DNA of 64,000 bases. Origin: VRUE01 sp963699225. GTDB lineage: Bacteria; Actinomycetota; Thermoleophilia; Solirubrobacterales; 70-9. The notes beneath the pieces are model-generated. The model saw nothing but the letters and a program-made list of their open reading frames with translations, had not been told where the DNA came from and did not search any database. Where the stretch lies: the NCBI GenBank assembly GCA_963699225.1, contig OY969423.1, positions 1,674,001 to 1,738,000 of the forward strand, read 5' to 3'. The position numbers were made by a program, and so were the translations under genes. Positions 17,603 through 25,622 of the stretch are shown piece after piece. Positions within the stretch are counted from its first letter, which is position 1. Each line of letters starts with the position of its first letter.

Positions 17603-18535
17603 ATGAGGGCTTTGGTGACAGGCGGGGCCGGCTTCATCGGCTCGAATCTGACCGACGCACTGCTGGCGCGCGGCGACGAGGCGATCATCGTCGACGACCT
17701 CTCCACCGGCCGCAGCGAGAACATCGCGCAGGCGCTGGCCAACGGGGCGACGCTGGTCGAGGCCGACATCCGCGACCGCGCCGCGATCGAGGAGATCGCC
17801 GGCCGCGAGCGCCCCGAGGCGATCTTCCATCTGGCCGCCCAGATCGACGTGCGCAAGTCGATCGCCGACCCGGCCTTCGACGCCTCGATCAACGTCGGCG
17901 GCACCGCCAACGTGCTCGAGGCCGCCCGCGCGGCCGAGGTGCGCCGCGTCGTCTTCAGCTCGACCGGGGGGGCGATCTACGGCGAGGGCGAGGGCCAGGA
18001 GCTGCCGCTCGGCGAGGACGCGCCGCTGGCGCCGGAGGCCCCCTACGGCCAGAGCAAGTTCGCCGGCGAGGGCTACCTCTCCCTCTACGAGCGCCTTTAC
18101 GGTCTTTCCAGCGTGCCGCTGCGGCTCGGCAACGTCTACGGACCGCGCCAGGACCCGCTCGGCGAGGCCGGCGTGGTCGCGATCTTCTGCGGCCGCCTGC
18201 GCGAGGGCAAGCAGCCGACCGTCTTCGGCGACGGCAAGCAGACCCGTGACTACATATATGTGGGCGACGTGGTCTCCGCCATGCTCGCCGCGGCCGAGGC
18301 CGAGACGAGCGGCCCGATCAACATCGGCACCGGGGTCGAGACCGACGTGCTGGAGTTGGTCAGCGCGCTCGGCGAGCTCGGCGGCAGCGGCGACTTCGAG
18401 CCGGAGTTCGCGCCGCCGCGCACCGGCGAGGTGCAGCGCATCTCGATCGACCCCGCCCGCGCCGCGAGCGAGCTCGGCTGGCGGCCCCAGATGGGCCTGA
18501 GCGAAGGCCTGCGCGTCACCCTCGACTCGATCTGA
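17603..18535 (+). CDS. NAD-dependent epimerase/dehydratase (UDP-glucose 4-epimerase-like)
   Basis: 310 residues with extended SDR marks: VTGGAGFIGSNL (NAD binding), FHLAAQIDV, SSTGGAIYG and catalytic YGQSK, then LRLGNVYGPRQDP. It likely interconverts nucleotide sugars for cell-envelope glycans. The substrate cannot be set from sequence, though GalE is the nearest familiar type. Divergent from topA across 134 bp; followed by a perfect hairpin. Confidence 0.88.
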   Translation: MRALVTGGAGFIGSNLTDALLARGDEAIIVDDLSTGRSENIAQALANGATLVEADIRDRAAIEEIAGRERPEAIFHLAAQIDVRKSIADPAFDASINVGGTANVLEAARAAEVRRVVFSSTGGAIYGEGEGQELPLGEDAPLAPEAPYGQSKFAGEGYLSLYERLYGLSSVPLRLGNVYGPRQDPLGEAGVVAIFCGRLREGKQPTVFGDGKQTRDYIYVGDVVSAMLAAAEAETSGPINIGTGVETDVLELVSALGELGGSGDFEPEFAPPRTGEVQRISIDPARAASELGWRPQMGLSEGLRVTLDSI

Positions 18536-18549
18536 GCGCCGCCCCGGAT

Positions 18550-18596
18550 AGGTGCAACGTTTTGTTCCCCTAGTGGGACCGTAAAACGTTGCACCT
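18550..18596. terminator. Perfect 14-bp hairpin downstream of the epimerase gene
   Basis: Arms 18550-18563 (AGGTGCAACGTTTT) and 18583-18596 pair perfectly. The 19-nt loop contains a further TCCC/GGGA stem. It is only 14 nt after the epimerase stop and 33 nt before the next start, so it may terminate, or may regulate the downstream gene. There is no T-run after it. Confidence 0.55.
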
Positions 18597-18629
18597 GGGC
18601 GACCCCGGTAGATCACTAGGCTTTGGCGC

Positions 18630-19376
18630 ATGCCCGCCCAGGCCTACGCCGGCAAGGAGTGCGTCTGCCAGTTGCGCAAGGGGATCTGCGATCAGTCCTG
18701 CGTGCGCGACATGCTGGAGACGCCGTTCTACATCGCCTGCCTGAAGCTGAAGGGGCGGCGCTGCCTGGTCGTCGGCGGCGGCGACATCGGGCTCGAGAAG
18801 GTCGAGGGGTTGCTCGCCTGCGACGCCGACGTGACCCTGATCGCACCGGTCGCCCACCCCGAGCTGGAGAGCCTGGCGGCGGAGGGCTCGATCGAGTGGG
18901 AGAAGCGCCCCTACGCGGGCGCCGCCGACCTCGAGGGCGTCTTCATGGCGATCGCCTCGACCGACGACACCGAGGTCAACATCAAGGTCTACGACGATGC
19001 CGAGCAGCGAGCGATGCTGGTCAACATCGTCGACGTGCCGCCGCTCTGCAACTTCATCCTGCCGGCGATCGTGCGTACCGGCCCACTGGCGATCGCGATC
19101 TCCACCGCCGGCGCCTCCCCCGCCCTGGCGAAGCGGATGAAGCGCGAGGTCTCCGAGCTCTTCGGCGAGGAGTACGCGCGGCTGGCGGTGATCCTCAACG
19201 ACGCCCGCGGCTGGGCCAAGGGGACGCTGCCGACCTACCAGGACCGCAAGGAGTTCTTCGAGGGCATCGTCAACGGCGAGCCCGACCCGATCGAGTTGAT
19301 CAGGGACGACCGCGAGATCGAGCTGATCGAGCTGATCGAGGCAGCCAAAGAGCGCGCCGCGACAGCGCTGGCCTAG
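18630..19376 (+). CDS. Precorrin-2 dehydrogenase / sirohydrochlorin ferrochelatase-type siroheme enzyme
   Basis: 248 residues. From about residue 28 it is a CysG N-terminal-type protein: YIACLKLKGRRCLVVGGGDIGLEKVEGLL (Rossmann), VNIVDVPPLCNFILPA and ISTAGASPALAKRMK. It oxidises precorrin-2 to sirohydrochlorin on the way to siroheme or B12. The first 27 residues carry four Cys (ECVCQLRKGICDQSC) not usual in the family; a start at Met28 (18711) is possible. The methyltransferase partner is not in the window. Confidence 0.85.
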   Translation: MPAQAYAGKECVCQLRKGICDQSCVRDMLETPFYIACLKLKGRRCLVVGGGDIGLEKVEGLLACDADVTLIAPVAHPELESLAAEGSIEWEKRPYAGAADLEGVFMAIASTDDTEVNIKVYDDAEQRAMLVNIVDVPPLCNFILPAIVRTGPLAIAISTAGASPALAKRMKREVSELFGEEYARLAVILNDARGWAKGTLPTYQDRKEFFEGIVNGEPDPIELIRDDREIELIELIEAAKERAATALA

Positions 19377-19840
19377 CCGCCGCAGGCCGAGTCGCGGATA
19401 CGGTCGAGGGCCTCGCGGAGGGCTTTGGCTTCGGCGGCGGTGAGCTTGGCGGCGAAAGCGACATCGAGCTCAGCGACAACGACCGGTCGCATTTCGTCAA
19501 GCAGGTCGTGTCCGGCCGGCATCAGCGTCGCGTAGCTGACGCGGCGATCGGTCTCGCAGAAGGTCCGCTCCAGTAGGCCGGCTTTGATCAGGCGGTCGAC
19601 GAGCTTGGTGAGGCCACCGCGGGTGATCACCAGGGCCTCGGCGAGGTCGCCCATCTTCAGCCGTTCCTCCGGTGCCTCGGACAGGGTCGCAAGCACCTCG
19701 TACCAGGGCAGCGGCGGGAATTCGGCACTGGTCAGAGCCTCCTGCAGGCGGCCCGTGATCGCGGCATGGGTGCGCGTGAGCGCACCCCAGGCCTCGCCAT
19801 GAGAACTGCGGGGGGGCTTGGTCGCGGTTGCTTGCTCCAT
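19373..19840 (-). CDS. MarR-family transcriptional regulator
   Basis: 155 residues with the winged helix at about 55-120 (LKMGDLAEALVITRGGLTKLVDRLIKAGLLERTFCETDRR). MarR proteins usually repress a divergent gene and respond to small phenolic ligands or oxidation. Here it is divergent from the YceI/FMN-reductase pair, and an inverted repeat lies between. Its stop overlaps the convergent siroheme gene by 4 bp. Confidence 0.92.
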   Translation of the reverse strand: MEQATATKPPRSSHGEAWGALTRTHAAITGRLQEALTSAEFPPLPWYEVLATLSEAPEERLKMGDLAEALVITRGGLTKLVDRLIKAGLLERTFCETDRRVSYATLMPAGHDLLDEMRPVVVAELDVAFAAKLTAAEAKALREALDRIRDSACGG

Positions 19841-19874
19841 ACCTGGACATGATCGCAGATAAATGTTGTCTCAG

Positions 19875-19943
19875 CAATAGTTGTATCTACAAGCTTTTCT
19901 GCTACGATTGTTTCTGCGTCAATCATTTAGCAAGCAACTATTG
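19875..19943. promoter_or_regulatory. Candidate MarR operator: inverted CAATAGTTG / CAACTATTG sites
   Basis: CAATAGTTG (19875-19883) recurs in exact inverted form, CAACTATTG (19935-19943), in the 117-bp AT-rich gap between marR and the YceI gene. One copy is near each gene, as expected for divergent autoregulation. The second copy runs into the YceI ribosome site. Confidence 0.55.
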
Positions 19944-19957
19944 ACTTGGAGGCAGAG

Positions 19958-20509
19958 ATGAGCACCCAGACAGTCGCCCAGCAGGTCCCGACAGGCACGT
20001 ACGTAGTGGACCCGGTCCACTCCTCGATCAACTTCGCGATCACCCACAACGGGGTGGCGACCTTCCGCAGCGGCTTCGACACCTACGAGGCGCGACTGAG
20101 CGGCGGCGAGGCGCCCAAGCTCGAGGGCACGGTCGACGTCGCCAGCATCAAGATCGACGAGGAGCAGCTCAAGGGTCACCTGCTCTCCCCCGACTTCTTC
20201 GACGCCAGCCGTTACCCGCAGCTGCGCTTCAGCTCGAGCGAGCTCAGCGTCGCCGAGGACGGCGCCGTGGTCCTGCGTGGCGAGCTCGAGATCCGCGGCG
20301 AGAAGCGTGAGGTCGAGGCCAGCGGCAAGTTCGGTCAGCTCGGTGCCGACCTCGCCGGCAACGCCCGCGTCGGTCTCTCGATCGCGGCCACGGTCGACCG
20401 GCGCAACTTCGGGCTCGACTGGAACGCCGAGCTGCCCAGCGGCGGCGAGGTACTCGACTACGAGGTAGCGATCGCGGTCGAGCTGGAGCTGGTCGAGGAG
20501 GCCGAGTAG
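19958..20509 (+). CDS. YceI-family lipid/isoprenoid-binding protein
   Basis: 183 residues from ATG 19958, preceded by GGAGG with good spacing. No signal peptide, so cytoplasmic. YceI marks: VDPVHSSINFAITH, GTVDVASI, HLLSPDFFDASRYPQLRF and NARVGLSIAATVDRRNFGLDWN. The lipocalin-like barrel binds polyprenyl-type lipids such as quinones. It is co-transcribed with a flavoprotein reductase 2 nt downstream and probably controlled by the divergent MarR, which suggests a quinone or electrophile response. Confidence 0.92.
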   Translation: MSTQTVAQQVPTGTYVVDPVHSSINFAITHNGVATFRSGFDTYEARLSGGEAPKLEGTVDVASIKIDEEQLKGHLLSPDFFDASRYPQLRFSSSELSVAEDGAVVLRGELEIRGEKREVEASGKFGQLGADLAGNARVGLSIAATVDRRNFGLDWNAELPSGGEVLDYEVAIAVELELVEEAE

Positions 20510-20511
20510 CG

Positions 20512-21072
20512 ATGCGGGTGCTGGGAATATCCGGCAGCCTGCGAAGCGGCTCGCTGAACAGTGCCCTGCTGCGGGCGGCCGCTGAGCGGCTGCCCGCCGG
20601 GGCGGAGCTGGTCGAGTACGAGCGCCTAGGTGAGATCCCGCCCTACGACGAGGACGTCGAACTGGCGGCGACCCCGGCCGTGGTCGAGGAGCTGCGTCAG
20701 GCGGTTCGCAGCGCCGACGCGGTCCTGATCGCGACCCCCGAGTACAACCACTCGATCCCGGGCCAGCTCAAGAACGCCCTCGACTGGGTCTCCCGCCCGG
20801 CCGGCAAGAGCGCCCTCAACGGCAAGCCGGCGGCGGCGATCGGCGCCTCGACCGGCATGTTCGGCGCGGTCTGGGCCCAGGCCGAGCTGCGCAAGGTGCT
20901 CGGCGCCCTGGGCGGCCGCGTGGTCGAGGCCGAGCTGCCGATCGGCCACGCCAAGGAGCTGCTCGACGGCGACCGCCTAGAGCTCTCCCCCCAGCAGTCC
21001 GAGCAGCTCGAGGAGATCCTCGCCGAGCTGATCGCCGAGGCCGAGATCGAGTCCGGGCTCGTCGCGGCCTGA
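20512..21072 (+). CDS. NADPH-dependent FMN reductase-like flavoprotein
   Basis: 186 residues with flavodoxin-like FMN motifs GISGSLRSGSLN and TPEYNHSIPGQLKNALDW, and GASTGMFGAVWAQ. Family members reduce quinones, azo dyes or chromate. The gene starts 2 nt after YceI, so it is in the same operon. The stop lies at the left edge of a palindromic element (21069-21120). Confidence 0.92.
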   Translation: MRVLGISGSLRSGSLNSALLRAAAERLPAGAELVEYERLGEIPPYDEDVELAATPAVVEELRQAVRSADAVLIATPEYNHSIPGQLKNALDWVSRPAGKSALNGKPAAAIGASTGMFGAVWAQAELRKVLGALGGRVVEAELPIGHAKELLDGDRLELSPQQSEQLEEILAELIAEAEIESGLVAA

Positions 21073-21120
21073 CCCCGATGCGCCCCCATTTTCCGTCCCT
21101 GAGACGGTTATTGGAGGGCG
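21069..21120. repeat. Palindromic element, type B (intergenic copy)
   Basis: A 52-bp imperfect palindrome from CTGACCCC to GGAGGGCG with centre TTCCGTCCCTGAGACGG. It includes the FMN-reductase stop codon. A related 47-bp element with the same end motifs and an inverted centre lies in nuoG (45946-45992). Confidence 0.65.
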
Positions 21121-21154
21121 GATGCGCTAGGCAGGAGGGCGGATCCGCTAGGCG
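21113..21154. repeat. Two tandem 21-bp units at the 3' end of the TrhA-like gene
   Basis: Units 21113-21133 and 21134-21154 (GGAGGGCGGATGCGCTAGGC type) differ at only two or three positions. The second contains the stop codon of the minus-strand membrane gene. The first overlaps the end of the type-B palindrome. The duplication may have arisen with that element. Confidence 0.75.
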
Positions 21155-21936
21155 GCCGGCAGCGCGAAGAAGGCGATCGCGGCGAAGTGGGCGGCGGCGG
21201 CGAGAATGACGAAGAGGTGGAAGACCTCGTGGTAGCCGAAGACCCGCGGGTTTGGGTTGGGGCGCTGGGTCGCGTAGACGACGGCGCCCGCCGTATATAG
21301 GAGCCCACCGGCGGCGACGAGCAGGGTGCCGGTCGTCCCCATCGAGTTCCAGAGCTCGGGGAAGGAGATAACGGCGACCCAGCCCAAAGACAGGTAAATC
21401 AGCGCGGCCACCCACTTCGGATGTTCGATCCAGACCATCTCGACTATCGCGCCGGCGATCGCGCCGATCCAGACGACGACCAGGATCGCATCGGCGAGCG
21501 GGCCGTTGAGAACGAGCAGGGCAAAGGGCGTGTAGGTCCCCGCAATGAGGAAGAAGATCATCGAGTGGTCGAGCCGGCGCATCCAGCGGCGCACATTGGG
21601 CCGGGTCCAGTTAACGCGGTGATAGAGGGCGCTGGTGCCGAGCAGGGCCGAGAGGCTGACCGCGTAGATCGCCACGGCGAGCGTGGCCTTCGGCGTCTTG
21701 GCGGCGATGATCAGGCCAGCGCCGAGGAAAAGTGAGATGAAAAAGGCCCACTCGTGCGAGACGCCGCGCAGCTTCGGCTTGACCGCGGCGATCGCCTCGC
21801 CGGCCGCTTCCTTGGCGGCCTCGGCCCTCTCGACCGTAGCCTCTCGCGCTGCGGTCGCCCGTTCGCCCACCGCCTCCCGAGCTGCCCCAGCTCGCTCGCC
21901 CATGCGCTCTGCGCTCCTGCGCAGATCATCCGCCAT
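21148..21936 (-). CDS. PAQR/hemolysin III-family membrane protein with helical N-terminal extension
   Basis: 262 residues. The first 55 are an Ala/Glu/Arg-rich helix (AREAVGERATAAREATVERA) with 11-residue-like periodicity. Seven membrane segments follow. PAQR marks: SALYHRVNW, RRLDHSMIFFLIAGTYTPF (His/Asp), and FGYHEVFHLFVILAAAAHF (metal His pair). TrhA relatives affect membrane energetics and fluidity. The N-terminal extension is an addition and could lie along the membrane surface. Confidence 0.87.
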   Translation of the reverse strand: MADDLRRSAERMGERAGAAREAVGERATAAREATVERAEAAKEAAGEAIAAVKPKLRGVSHEWAFFISLFLGAGLIIAAKTPKATLAVAIYAVSLSALLGTSALYHRVNWTRPNVRRWMRRLDHSMIFFLIAGTYTPFALLVLNGPLADAILVVVWIGAIAGAIVEMVWIEHPKWVAALIYLSLGWVAVISFPELWNSMGTTGTLLVAAGGLLYTAGAVVYATQRPNPNPRVFGYHEVFHLFVILAAAAHFAAIAFFALPAA

Positions 21937-22251
21937 ATCTAGAGGGTAGTGGCGGAATGACCTTGATCATTAGCTAGATGGTTTCAGCAGTGCAAATCGC
22001 ATCTAAAAGCGAGTTTGCGAGTCTGCCTCTGTAGCTACTTTTTAAGGGTTTTGGGGAAATCGAAAAGTAGAAGCTTCAACTGCGCAAAACTCTTATGATA
22101 ACCAGAAGGCCAATTCAAAAGCTCTTTCTAGCTGAGAATCCAAATCTCTTTCTAGGAATGTCGAAAAGAGCGGAATCTTCGTCGCTGTTTTGGCATCCGA
22201 ATAAGTCGCAAGGATCAATAGCCCACAAAGATCAAAAAGAGGGCGGAAAAG
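21937..22251 (+). other. AT-rich structured leader/promoter region of nrdJ
   Basis: 315 bp without a gene and far richer in A/T than its surroundings. It contains a hairpin with arms CTACTTTT (22035-22042) and AAAAGTAG (22063-22070), and a direct repeat CTCTTTCTAG at 22122-22131 and 22146-22155. The low-GC bias continues into the first 20-25 codons of nrdJ. No B12-box-type riboswitch core and no clear NrdR boxes were recognised. A ribosome site GAGGGCGGA precedes the ATG. Confidence 0.5.
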
Positions 22252-25047
22252 ATGGCTAAGACTGCAGAGATAAGAAGCGCTGAGACTCTCAAAGGGCTAG
22301 CTATTGAACGTCGCTTTTCCTCTCCTGGGACTCATCCCTTCGATGAGATCGAGTGGGAAGTGCGCGATGCGGTGATCGGCAACCCCGAGAGCCCGGCCTT
22401 CGAGCAGCGCGGGGTCGAGTTCCCCAAGAGCTGGTCTCAGAACGCGACCAACATCGTCGCCCAGAAGTACTTCCGCGGCCAGCTCGGCACTGAGAAAAGG
22501 GAGTCCTCGGTCAAACAGATGATCGGCCGCGTCGCCGGCACGATCGCCGAGTGGGGGCGCACGGGGGGCTACTTCGCCTCCAATGAGGACGCCGAGGCCT
22601 TCGAAGCGGAGCTGACCTCGATCCTGCTCAACCAGAAGGCGGCCTTCAACTCGCCGGTCTGGTTCAACGTCGGCTTCGAGGAGACGCCGCAGTGCTCGGC
22701 CTGTTTCATCCTCAGCGTCGAAGACAACATGGACTCGATCCTGGGCTGGAACACCAAGGAGGGCAAGATCTTCCGCGGCGGCTCGGGCTCGGGGATCAAC
22801 CTCTCCAACATCCGCGGCTCGATGGAGCAGCTGGCCAAGGGCGGCACCGCCAGCGGCCCGGTCAGCTTCATGCGCGGCGCCGACTCCTGGGCCGGCACGA
22901 TCAAGTCGGGCGGCAAGACGCGGCGGGCGGCGAAGATGGTCGTGCTCAATGTCGACCACCCGGACATCGAGCACTTCATCTGGTGCAAGGCCGACGAGGA
23001 GAAGAAGGCCGAGGCGCTGCGCGACGCCGGCTTCGACATGTCGATCGACGGCGAGGGCTTCACCTCGATCCAGTACCAGAACGCCAACAACTCGGTGCGG
23101 GTCACCGATGACTTCATGGAGGCGGTCGAGGCCGGCGAGGACTGGCACCTGACCGCGCGCACCAGCGGCGAAACCGTGAAGACGCTGGACGCGCGCGAGC
23201 TGATGAACCAGATCGCCGACGCCGCCTGGCGCTGCGCCGATCCGGGCGTCCAGTACGACACGATCATCAACCGCTGGCACACCTGCCCGGAGTCGGGCCG
23301 AATCAACGCCTCCAACCCCTGCAGCGAGTACATGCACGTCGACGACTCGGCCTGCAACCTCGCCTCGCTCAACTTGATGAAATTCCGCCGCCCCGACGGC
23401 AGCTTCGACGTCGAGGACTTCCAGCACGCGGTCGACATCGTCTTCCTCGCCCAGGAGATCGTCGTCGGCTTCTCCAGTTACCCGACCGAGGAGATCACGG
23501 AGAACGCCAACAAGTTCCGCCAGCTCGGCCTCGGCTACGCCAACCTCGGCGCCCTGCTGATGTCGGACGGTCTCCCCTATGACTCGGACACGGGCCGCAA
23601 CGTCGCCGCCGCGATCACGGCGCTGATGACCGGCCGCGCCTATCGCCAGTCGGCGCTGATCGCCGCCGGGGCGACCGGGCCCTACGAGGAGTACGAGCGC
23701 AACCGCGACGCCCACAACGGCGTGATGCGGATGCACCGCGACGCCTCTTACGACGTCGACCCGACCGGGATCAAGGGCGAGCTGCTCGAGGCCGCGCAGC
23801 GCTCCTGGGACGAGGCGGTCGAGCTCGGCGAGGAACACGGCTACCGCAACGCGCAGGCGACGGTGCTGGCCCCGACCGGGACGATCAGCTTCCTGATGGA
23901 CTGCGACACGACCGGGATCGAGCCCGACTTCTCATTGGTCAAGTTCAAGGAGCTGGTCGGCGGCGGCCAGATGACGATCGCCAACCGCTCGGTGCCGCTG
24001 GCGCTGCGCACGCTCGGCTACGCCGAGCCGCAGGTCGAGCAGATCGGTGCCTACATCACCGAGAACAGCACGATCGTCGGCGCCCCCGACCTCAAGGACG
24101 AGCACCTGCCGGTCTTCGACGTCGCGGTCGGCGAGCGGGCGATCTCCCACACCGGCCACATCGACATGATGGCGGCGACCCAGCCCTTCATCTCGGGGGC
24201 GATCTCAAAGACGGTCAACCTGCCGCAAACGGCAACGATCGAGGACATCGCCGATGCCTATACGCGGGGCTGGAAGGGCGGCCTCAAGGCGCTCGCGATC
24301 TACCGCGACGGCTCGAAGACGGCACAGGCTCTGCGCACTGACGCCCAGGAGGAAAAGGGCGCCGAGGCCGAGGTCATCGCCACCCCGGTGCGCAAGAAGA
24401 TGCCGCGCGAGCGCGAGTCGATCACCCATAAGTTCTCGATCGCCGGACACGAGGGCTACATCACCGCCGGCAAGTACGAGGACGGCAACGTCGGCGAGAT
24501 CTTCCTCACCGACATCGGCAAGGAGGGCTCGACGATGCGCGGGCTGCTCAACGCCTTCGCCACGGCGATCTCGATCGGCCTGCAGTACGGCGTGCCGCTG
24601 GAGATCTTCGTGCGCAAGTTCAGCTACATGCGCTTCGAGCCGGAGGGCATCACCGGCAACCCGGAGATCCCCTTCGCCAAGTCGATGCCCGACTACATCA
24701 TGCGCTGGCTGGCAAGCCGCTTCATCGATGACACCGAAACGCTGGAGGACCTCGGCATCCTCACCCCGGAGGTGCGGGCCAAGCGCGATGCCGAGACGAC
24801 CCAGCTCGGCCTCGGCATCGACACCAGCGGCGGCACCGCGGGCCCGGCCAACGGTGGCAACGGAGGGAATGGCAACGGGCAGTCCAAGCCCGCTTCCTCG
24901 GCCTTCACCGAAACCCCCCCGGTGGTCCCGGCCAAGATGTCCGGCCTCGACCTCGGCCCGGCCTGCGAGCAGTGCGGCGGCATGATGCAGCGCACCGGCA
25001 GTTGCTACACGTGCAGTTCGTGCGGCAACAACACCGGCTGCGGCTGA
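22252..25047 (+). CDS. nrdJ: Adenosylcobalamin-dependent (class II) ribonucleotide reductase
   Basis: 931 residues. It makes deoxyribonucleotides without oxygen, using B12 as radical source. Visible marks: FNSPVWFNVGFEETPQCSACF, FRGGSGSGINLSNIR, NASNPCSEYM, DDSACNLASLNLMKF and LAPTGTISFLMDCDTTGIEPDFSLV. The C-terminus has a Gly-rich linker and a Cys cluster (CEQCGGMMQRTGSCYTCSSC). It is the only reductase in the window. The early codons are AT-rich, unlike the rest. Confidence 0.96.
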   Translation: MAKTAEIRSAETLKGLAIERRFSSPGTHPFDEIEWEVRDAVIGNPESPAFEQRGVEFPKSWSQNATNIVAQKYFRGQLGTEKRESSVKQMIGRVAGTIAEWGRTGGYFASNEDAEAFEAELTSILLNQKAAFNSPVWFNVGFEETPQCSACFILSVEDNMDSILGWNTKEGKIFRGGSGSGINLSNIRGSMEQLAKGGTASGPVSFMRGADSWAGTIKSGGKTRRAAKMVVLNVDHPDIEHFIWCKADEEKKAEALRDAGFDMSIDGEGFTSIQYQNANNSVRVTDDFMEAVEAGEDWHLTARTSGETVKTLDARELMNQIADAAWRCADPGVQYDTIINRWHTCPESGRINASNPCSEYMHVDDSACNLASLNLMKFRRPDGSFDVEDFQHAVDIVFLAQEIVVGFSSYPTEEITENANKFRQLGLGYANLGALLMSDGLPYDSDTGRNVAAAITALMTGRAYRQSALIAAGATGPYEEYERNRDAHNGVMRMHRDASYDVDPTGIKGELLEAAQRSWDEAVELGEEHGYRNAQATVLAPTGTISFLMDCDTTGIEPDFSLVKFKELVGGGQMTIANRSVPLALRTLGYAEPQVEQIGAYITENSTIVGAPDLKDEHLPVFDVAVGERAISHTGHIDMMAATQPFISGAISKTVNLPQTATIEDIADAYTRGWKGGLKALAIYRDGSKTAQALRTDAQEEKGAEAEVIATPVRKKMPRERESITHKFSIAGHEGYITAGKYEDGNVGEIFLTDIGKEGSTMRGLLNAFATAISIGLQYGVPLEIFVRKFSYMRFEPEGITGNPEIPFAKSMPDYIMRWLASRFIDDTETLEDLGILTPEVRAKRDAETTQLGLGIDTSGGTAGPANGGNGGNGNGQSKPASSAFTETPPVVPAKMSGLDLGPACEQCGGMMQRTGSCYTCSSCGNNTGCG

Positions 25048-25061
25048 GCCCGACAGACAAG

Positions 25062-25622
25062 ATGATTCCGTTGGCGCGGATCGTGGTCTGGGGCCTCAGT
25101 CTCGGCGCCGCGATCCTGATCGTCCTGATCCTGGGTGGCTCGGAGGACGTCCAAGCGAAGGTGGGCGAGGCGTCGCTTCTCTTCGTCCTCTTCAGCATCA
25201 ATTCTCTCGGCGGCTTCCTCCTGATCAAGCGCCGGCCGGAGCTGACCCCGATTGGCGCGGCGGCGATCGGCTTCTCCATCGCGGCCTACTTCGTCGTCCT
25301 CGACAGCATCTTCTCCCACGGCCTGATTTCGACGGGTGAGACCGAGTCTTCGGGCGATGCCGTTTGGCTGCTCTTGGTCATCACCCTCCTCACCAGCCAA
25401 GCGTCGATGCTGCTCGCCTTCAGGCGCGACCAGGACAGTCCGCTGGTCAACTTGGCGCTGTCCGTGGGCCTGATTGCGCTGGCGCTGCTGGCAGCGCTGG
25501 CGATCCTCGCGGCTGCCGGCACCGATGTCGGGTCAAAGGTCTACGCGATCCTCGCCGTCCTCTACCTTCTCGGCGCCCTGCTCCCACCGTGCCTGCGGTG
25601 GGCCGAGACCGAAGAGACCTAG
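25062..25622 (+). CDS. Hypothetical six-helix membrane protein
   Basis: 186 residues from ATG 25062, 14 nt after nrdJ. Hydrophobic helices lie at about 5-22, 34-50, 63-80, 102-120, 133-155 and 160-178. No family is recognised; the small loops lack catalytic motifs. Proximity suggests transcription with nrdJ. Its stop overlaps the convergent P450 by 4 bp. Confidence 0.65.
   Translation: MIPLARIVVWGLSLGAAILIVLILGGSEDVQAKVGEASLLFVLFSINSLGGFLLIKRRPELTPIGAAAIGFSIAAYFVVLDSIFSHGLISTGETESSGDAVWLLLVITLLTSQASMLLAFRRDQDSPLVNLALSVGLIALALLAALAILAAAGTDVGSKVYAILAVLYLLGALLPPCLRWAETEET

Noticed and set aside
21937..22251. Cobalamin riboswitch upstream of nrdJ
   Set aside because: No recognisable B12-box or conserved core; left as an unassigned AT-rich leader pending a covariance search.
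22297..23838. 513-codon open frame opposite nrdJ
   Set aside because: Shadow of GC-rich third positions; nrdJ motifs on the plus strand are unambiguous.
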